Positions 59,759 to 62,772 of a stretch of DNA of 62,772 nt are shown here, in pieces. Under the pieces are notes generated by a model. It ran no database searches. It was not told the DNA's origin and saw only the letters and a list, made by a program, of their open reading frames with translations. How positions within the stretch are numbered: position 1 is the stretch's first letter; each line of letters opens with the position of its first letter. A program made the translations under genes and the position numbers. The DNA comes from Phycisphaerales bacterium UBA2402. Its GTDB lineage: Bacteria; Planctomycetota; Phycisphaerae; Phycisphaerales; UBA1924. The DNA lies in assembly GCA_002343715.1 (NCBI GenBank), contig DDSA01000080.1, positions 535-63,306 of the forward strand, given 5' to 3'.

Positions 59759-62340
59759 GGTATTGCCCCCGGAGTTGCCTGCGCGGACATCAGCGGGTCG
59801 GGCCCGGTTTGTGAGTACAACGCACCGCCTCGACGAAGCCTCGTCAACTGGATTGCAGCCGCTCTGGATAGCCGTTCATCGCCTGATTCCATGGCAACGG
59901 TCAGTATCGGGCTGTCGGTCGAGCCGGCGCGGGCGAAGATTGACACGAGCAGCACGCGCTGGTCCTTGTCCGCGAGTATGGCTTCATCCAGCACGCTCAG
60001 TTCGGGTGCGGTTGCGGAAGGGGGCAAAGAGCCCGCCGCGAGGACCCGGCCGGACGAGGTCCAACGAGGGAAGTTCTCGGCGATTGCATCCGCAACTCGC
60101 CGCCGCCCATCGTTGTGCGAGGGGGAAACATCCGTGATCGGCTTGGTGAATAACGCCCGAGCCGCCACAAGGACAGCCGGGAGTGTGGCGTCGTTCGCCG
60201 CCGCGATTCGTTCAACGAGTGAATCGGCGGGGAGGTACGATTCCAGGAGTGCGTCTCGCCCCTGCGGCCTGGGCTGAAGTTCATAGCACCCTACGCCGGG
60301 TACTTTTGCACTGCGGCTTGTTTCAAATCCCTGCAGAACTCTCCAACTTAGCCGCGAAGGTGAAGCCGATGCGTTCTGGGCCGCGTAGCCCACCAGACCA
60401 AGTTCTGGAGTGACCGCCGCCTGGAGGGTCTCCCCAGGCAGGAGGCGCAAACGGCGGGCCAGATCGATAACTTCGGATTCCGAGGTCGTGGGGCGGTCCA
60501 ACGCACCGAGTTCCAGTTTGGGAGCGAAGAGGAACCTCGTGTTGATCGGTTTGTCCGATCCAACGCCCAGCGGGATCGTGCTGGTGTTTCTCATCGTGAG
60601 AGTGACAGTTCCGCGTTCCAACGGCGAAAGACGTGACTTGCCAGTGTCGGCGGTCACGCTTTGAAACGACCGCGGATGACGCGGCATCTGGTCGATCCAT
60701 GCCGGGATTCCGGCCCCGTACGCCGCGGCGTTGACCGCCTGCTGTGTCCGTTCGTCACCGGGTGCACGAGCCGCTCCGCGCGTGAGCGAAGCACGCTCCA
60801 GGCCGATGGCTCCGAGCGCCGAGAGCGGGTTGATCGCGCTCGCCGCCACAAAAGCCTTCTCCGCCCCTGCCTTGTCGCCCTTCATGTTGAGCGCAAACCC
60901 GCGTGCCAGGGATGTCCACTGACCGCCATCGCCCGCGCGATCACAGGCCAGCAACGCGGCCTCGGCATCGCCGGCGCGAACGGCCAGCCATGCCTCGATG
61001 GCGCACCGTGCCGGGTCCTGCTGGCTCAACCCTCCGATCGCCTTCTCCAGATCGGCCTGCACCGAAGCTGTATTGAAGTTGGTGAGGAGTTTCCAAAGAC
61101 TGAGTTCCTGCCTGAGTTCGCGTGAAGCCTGGAACGCATCCTCTTCCGTCATGCCTGCCGGGCGGGAGTTGGGAGTCTCAAGAATTTCCATGAGACCGCG
61201 GCTCGTCGCTTCGAGGTCAGCCAGCGAGTTGGCCATCATGGTTTCATCGCCCGCCGACCACGCCGCCGCGGCCCGAAGGATCTCCTGATCGGTCGACTGC
61301 AGGCGAATTTCCTCGGGTTTGGGCGTGGAAGAGAGTCGTTCCGCCGCGGCCTGCGATGGGTCACGCATGAGTTCGAGCCGCTCCTTGGCCTTTCCTCGCC
61401 GCATTTCTTCGAGCAGTCCGGTCATGAAATCCGCTGGTTTGCGAGGCCCTTCCACGAGCCAGTCAAGTACCAGTGTCTGCAAGAACGCATCGGCGGTGAG
61501 TTGTGAACCGGCGATTTCGAGGATCGACTGGCCGTTTCGCTGGAAACGCCTCGCCTGCGTGAAGGCACCCTGACCGGCCAGTTCCGCGGCCAGCCTGAGG
61601 TGAAGATTCGGGTCCAGCGGGTCGGAGTAGAGTAAGTTGGCCAGCAACTCCAGGCGGCCCGTTGGATTGTTCACCCGCTCGCAGTAGATGTTGTAGGCGA
61701 GCAGGGCAGCATCCTTGTTGGTCGGGTCGAGGCGTGCGGCCTGTTTCAGGCGTTCGATGAATCCCTTGTCGTCGGCGGCCTCGCGGCACAACAGCGCCGC
61801 GTCGAGTGCAAGGCGGCTGCGAACAGAAGGGTCGAGCGATTCACCTTTCTTTCCTAAGAAGTCGTCGTAGCGTGCCAGGCGCTCCTCGGCGGTTTGAAAG
61901 GCGCTGAGTCTCGCGGAGATCAGCCGGAGGAGCGCCACCGTGTCTTTGGGATCCAGCCGAACGATCCGGCGTGTGGCATCGAGGACCGCGGCCTGGTCGC
62001 CGGCACCCCAGCCGGCCTCCACCTGGCGATGGGCGATCTCCAAATCATCGGGCGCCTGCTCGGCCGCCAGGCCGAGGAGCAGGGACGAGGCCGCATAGTC
62101 CGATGCATCGGGTTGCTTGATGAGACGCAGGTCGAGCATCGCCAGCCGCGTCAGCGCATCGGCGGTTGAGCGGCGCAGGGCGATCGCCGCCGGTGATTCA
62201 CTGGAAGTCGCCGAGGCGACGTCCTGAGTTGGGGGCGTCGTCTGTGCCGCCTGTCCCGGTGCCAATCCCGCGGTCAACGCCAGATGAAGTGCGAAGAGAC
62301 CGATGATCCGCCGATCCGTCCGCGCTCGTGCAAAGTGCAT
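59755..62340 (-). CDS. large secreted TPR-type protein
   Basis: An 861-residue protein. A signal peptide (RRIIGLFALHLALTAGLAPGQA, cleavage after AQA or nearby) is followed by TPR-like helical hairpins (about 60-260, again 400-530) and a C-terminal beta-rich part (about 540-700), with RGTVTLTMRNTSTIPLGV suggesting an Ig-like domain. ATG 62340 is preferred over 62352. It is coupled to the downstream membrane protein (four-base overlap). The role could be envelope scaffold; no partner identified. Confidence 0.75.
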   Translation of the reverse strand: MHFARARTDRRIIGLFALHLALTAGLAPGQAAQTTPPTQDVASATSSESPAAIALRRSTADALTRLAMLDLRLIKQPDASDYAASSLLLGLAAEQAPDDLEIAHRQVEAGWGAGDQAAVLDATRRIVRLDPKDTVALLRLISARLSAFQTAEERLARYDDFLGKKGESLDPSVRSRLALDAALLCREAADDKGFIERLKQAARLDPTNKDAALLAYNIYCERVNNPTGRLELLANLLYSDPLDPNLHLRLAAELAGQGAFTQARRFQRNGQSILEIAGSQLTADAFLQTLVLDWLVEGPRKPADFMTGLLEEMRRGKAKERLELMRDPSQAAAERLSSTPKPEEIRLQSTDQEILRAAAAWSAGDETMMANSLADLEATSRGLMEILETPNSRPAGMTEEDAFQASRELRQELSLWKLLTNFNTASVQADLEKAIGGLSQQDPARCAIEAWLAVRAGDAEAALLACDRAGDGGQWTSLARGFALNMKGDKAGAEKAFVAASAINPLSALGAIGLERASLTRGAARAPGDERTQQAVNAAAYGAGIPAWIDQMPRHPRSFQSVTADTGKSRLSPLERGTVTLTMRNTSTIPLGVGSDKPINTRFLFAPKLELGALDRPTTSESEVIDLARRLRLLPGETLQAAVTPELGLVGYAAQNASASPSRLSWRVLQGFETSRSAKVPGVGCYELQPRPQGRDALLESYLPADSLVERIAAANDATLPAVLVAARALFTKPITDVSPSHNDGRRRVADAIAENFPRWTSSGRVLAAGSLPPSATAPELSVLDEAILADKDQRVLLVSIFARAGSTDSPILTVAMESGDERLSRAAAIQLTRLRRGGALYSQTGPDPLMSAQATPGAIP

Positions 62341-62508
62341 CACTCCGTCCACTCCTGATTGGGGTTCACCCGGACCTCAGCGTAGTGGTACGCCGCCGGA
62401 ACGGGGGGTGTTCGCCCGGGTACGGCCATAGGATCGTCTGATCCGGCCCGCGAGCGTGAAATGCCGCATCGAAACCCTTGACAGGCCCTTCGAAGAGCAC
62501 GCCGCCGA

Positions 62509-62772
62509 TCAGCCCATCGCCATGCTGATGAGGAACTCGGCGTTGGTCTTGACCTTCTTGAGGCGTGCCTTCAGAAGTTCCATGGCTTCGACTACGTTCA
62601 TGTCGCTGAGGACCTTTCGCAGGCGGTAGACGAGTTCGAGTTCTTTGGGGTCCAGCAGCAGTTCCTCGCGTCGCGTGCCGGAAGCCGCCACGTCGATGGC
62701 CGGCCAGATGCGCTTCTCCACGAGTTTACGGTCCAGGTGCAGTTCGCTGTTGCCCGTGCCCTTGAACTCTTC
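62509..62772 (-). CDS. rho: transcription termination factor Rho, 3' end (partial)
   Basis: Only the C-terminal 87 codons lie in the window; the gene runs off the right edge on the minus strand. The residues match the end of Rho's ATPase ring: [35 protein letters not shown], then [11 protein letters not shown] and the terminal [13 protein letters not shown]. It is a hexameric RNA helicase that ends transcription. The 168 bases between its stop and the TPR gene start (62341-62508) contain no gene; no T-run terminator is seen there. Confidence 0.93.
   Translation of the reverse strand, partial: EEFKGTGNSELHLDRKLVEKRIWPAIDVAASGTRREELLLDPKELELVYRLRKVLSDMNVVEAMELLKARLKKVKTNAEFLISMAMG

Noticed and set aside
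1..62772. CRISPR array, intact insertion sequence, prophage, rRNA or toxin-antitoxin pair
   Set aside because: No regularly spaced direct repeats, transposase with catalytic residues, phage structural genes, rRNA motifs or matched toxin-antitoxin genes were seen.

Overview
The window is GC-rich (about 60-65 %), gene-dense bacterial chromosome. I infer a planctomycete, most likely of the Phycisphaerae/Phycisphaerales, from four things: a secreted protein with a C-terminal dockerin-like EF-hand pair (DWNGDGG...DINGDGA), several proteins with CPxC...CPECG zinc ribbons joined to membrane segments, stand-alone planctomycete-style envelope proteins, and single housekeeping genes scattered in no particular order. 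LPS-type envelope genes (kdsB and a PagL-like lipid A deacylase) indicate a Gram-negative outer membrane. I see no rRNA, tRNA, intact insertion sequence, prophage or CRISPR array.

Layout. 1-9.4 kb is accessory and loosely packed. It holds a lipoprotein, a REP-like palindrome with the 5' stump of a REP-associated transposase, zinc-ribbon and LRR proteins, a protein with four CxxC motifs, a DKNYY-repeat protein with a membrane partner, and a compact redox operon (MarR with a Cys cluster, CPVC thioredoxin-like protein, group III truncated haemoglobin) behind a promoter that overlaps a perfect palindrome. 9.7-20 kb holds accA, a glycosyltransferase pair, a UVR-motif protein divergent from a primary-type sigma factor, trxB and surE, and a pseudopilin-like protein. 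20-34 kb holds a beta-CASP nuclease, a secreted dockerin-type protein divergent from a eukaryote-type glycogen branching enzyme, an O-methyltransferase, proC, a Xer recombinase, a tandem-hairpin region before gap, and a GH31 glucosidase. 33.8-38.2 kb is an arginine cluster (argC-argB-argF-argG). 38.4-43.5 kb carries an Hpt protein with a response regulator/diguanylate cyclase, a PagL-like protein, pdhA and an RsbU-type phosphatase. 43.5-51.4 kb carries a TPR protein with kdsB, groES-like with aroA, apt, fumarylacetoacetase, a SurA-like lipoprotein and yraN. 51.4-62.8 kb carries membrane proteins, a TPP riboswitch with thiC, an M14 carboxypeptidase, a flippase-like membrane protein, a large secreted TPR protein and the 3' end of rho.

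Themes: translationally coupled pairs (ATGA/GTGA overlaps) are frequent, and at least four convergent gene pairs overlap tail to tail. Central metabolism genes (fatty acid, arginine, proline, glycogen, thiamine, aromatic amino acids, purine salvage, glycolysis, pyruvate oxidation) point to a free-living heterotroph that stores glycogen-like polysaccharide. The best candidates for something new are the MarR/haemoglobin redox module with its promoter-embedded operator and the tandem hairpins between 30.19 and 30.35 kb.
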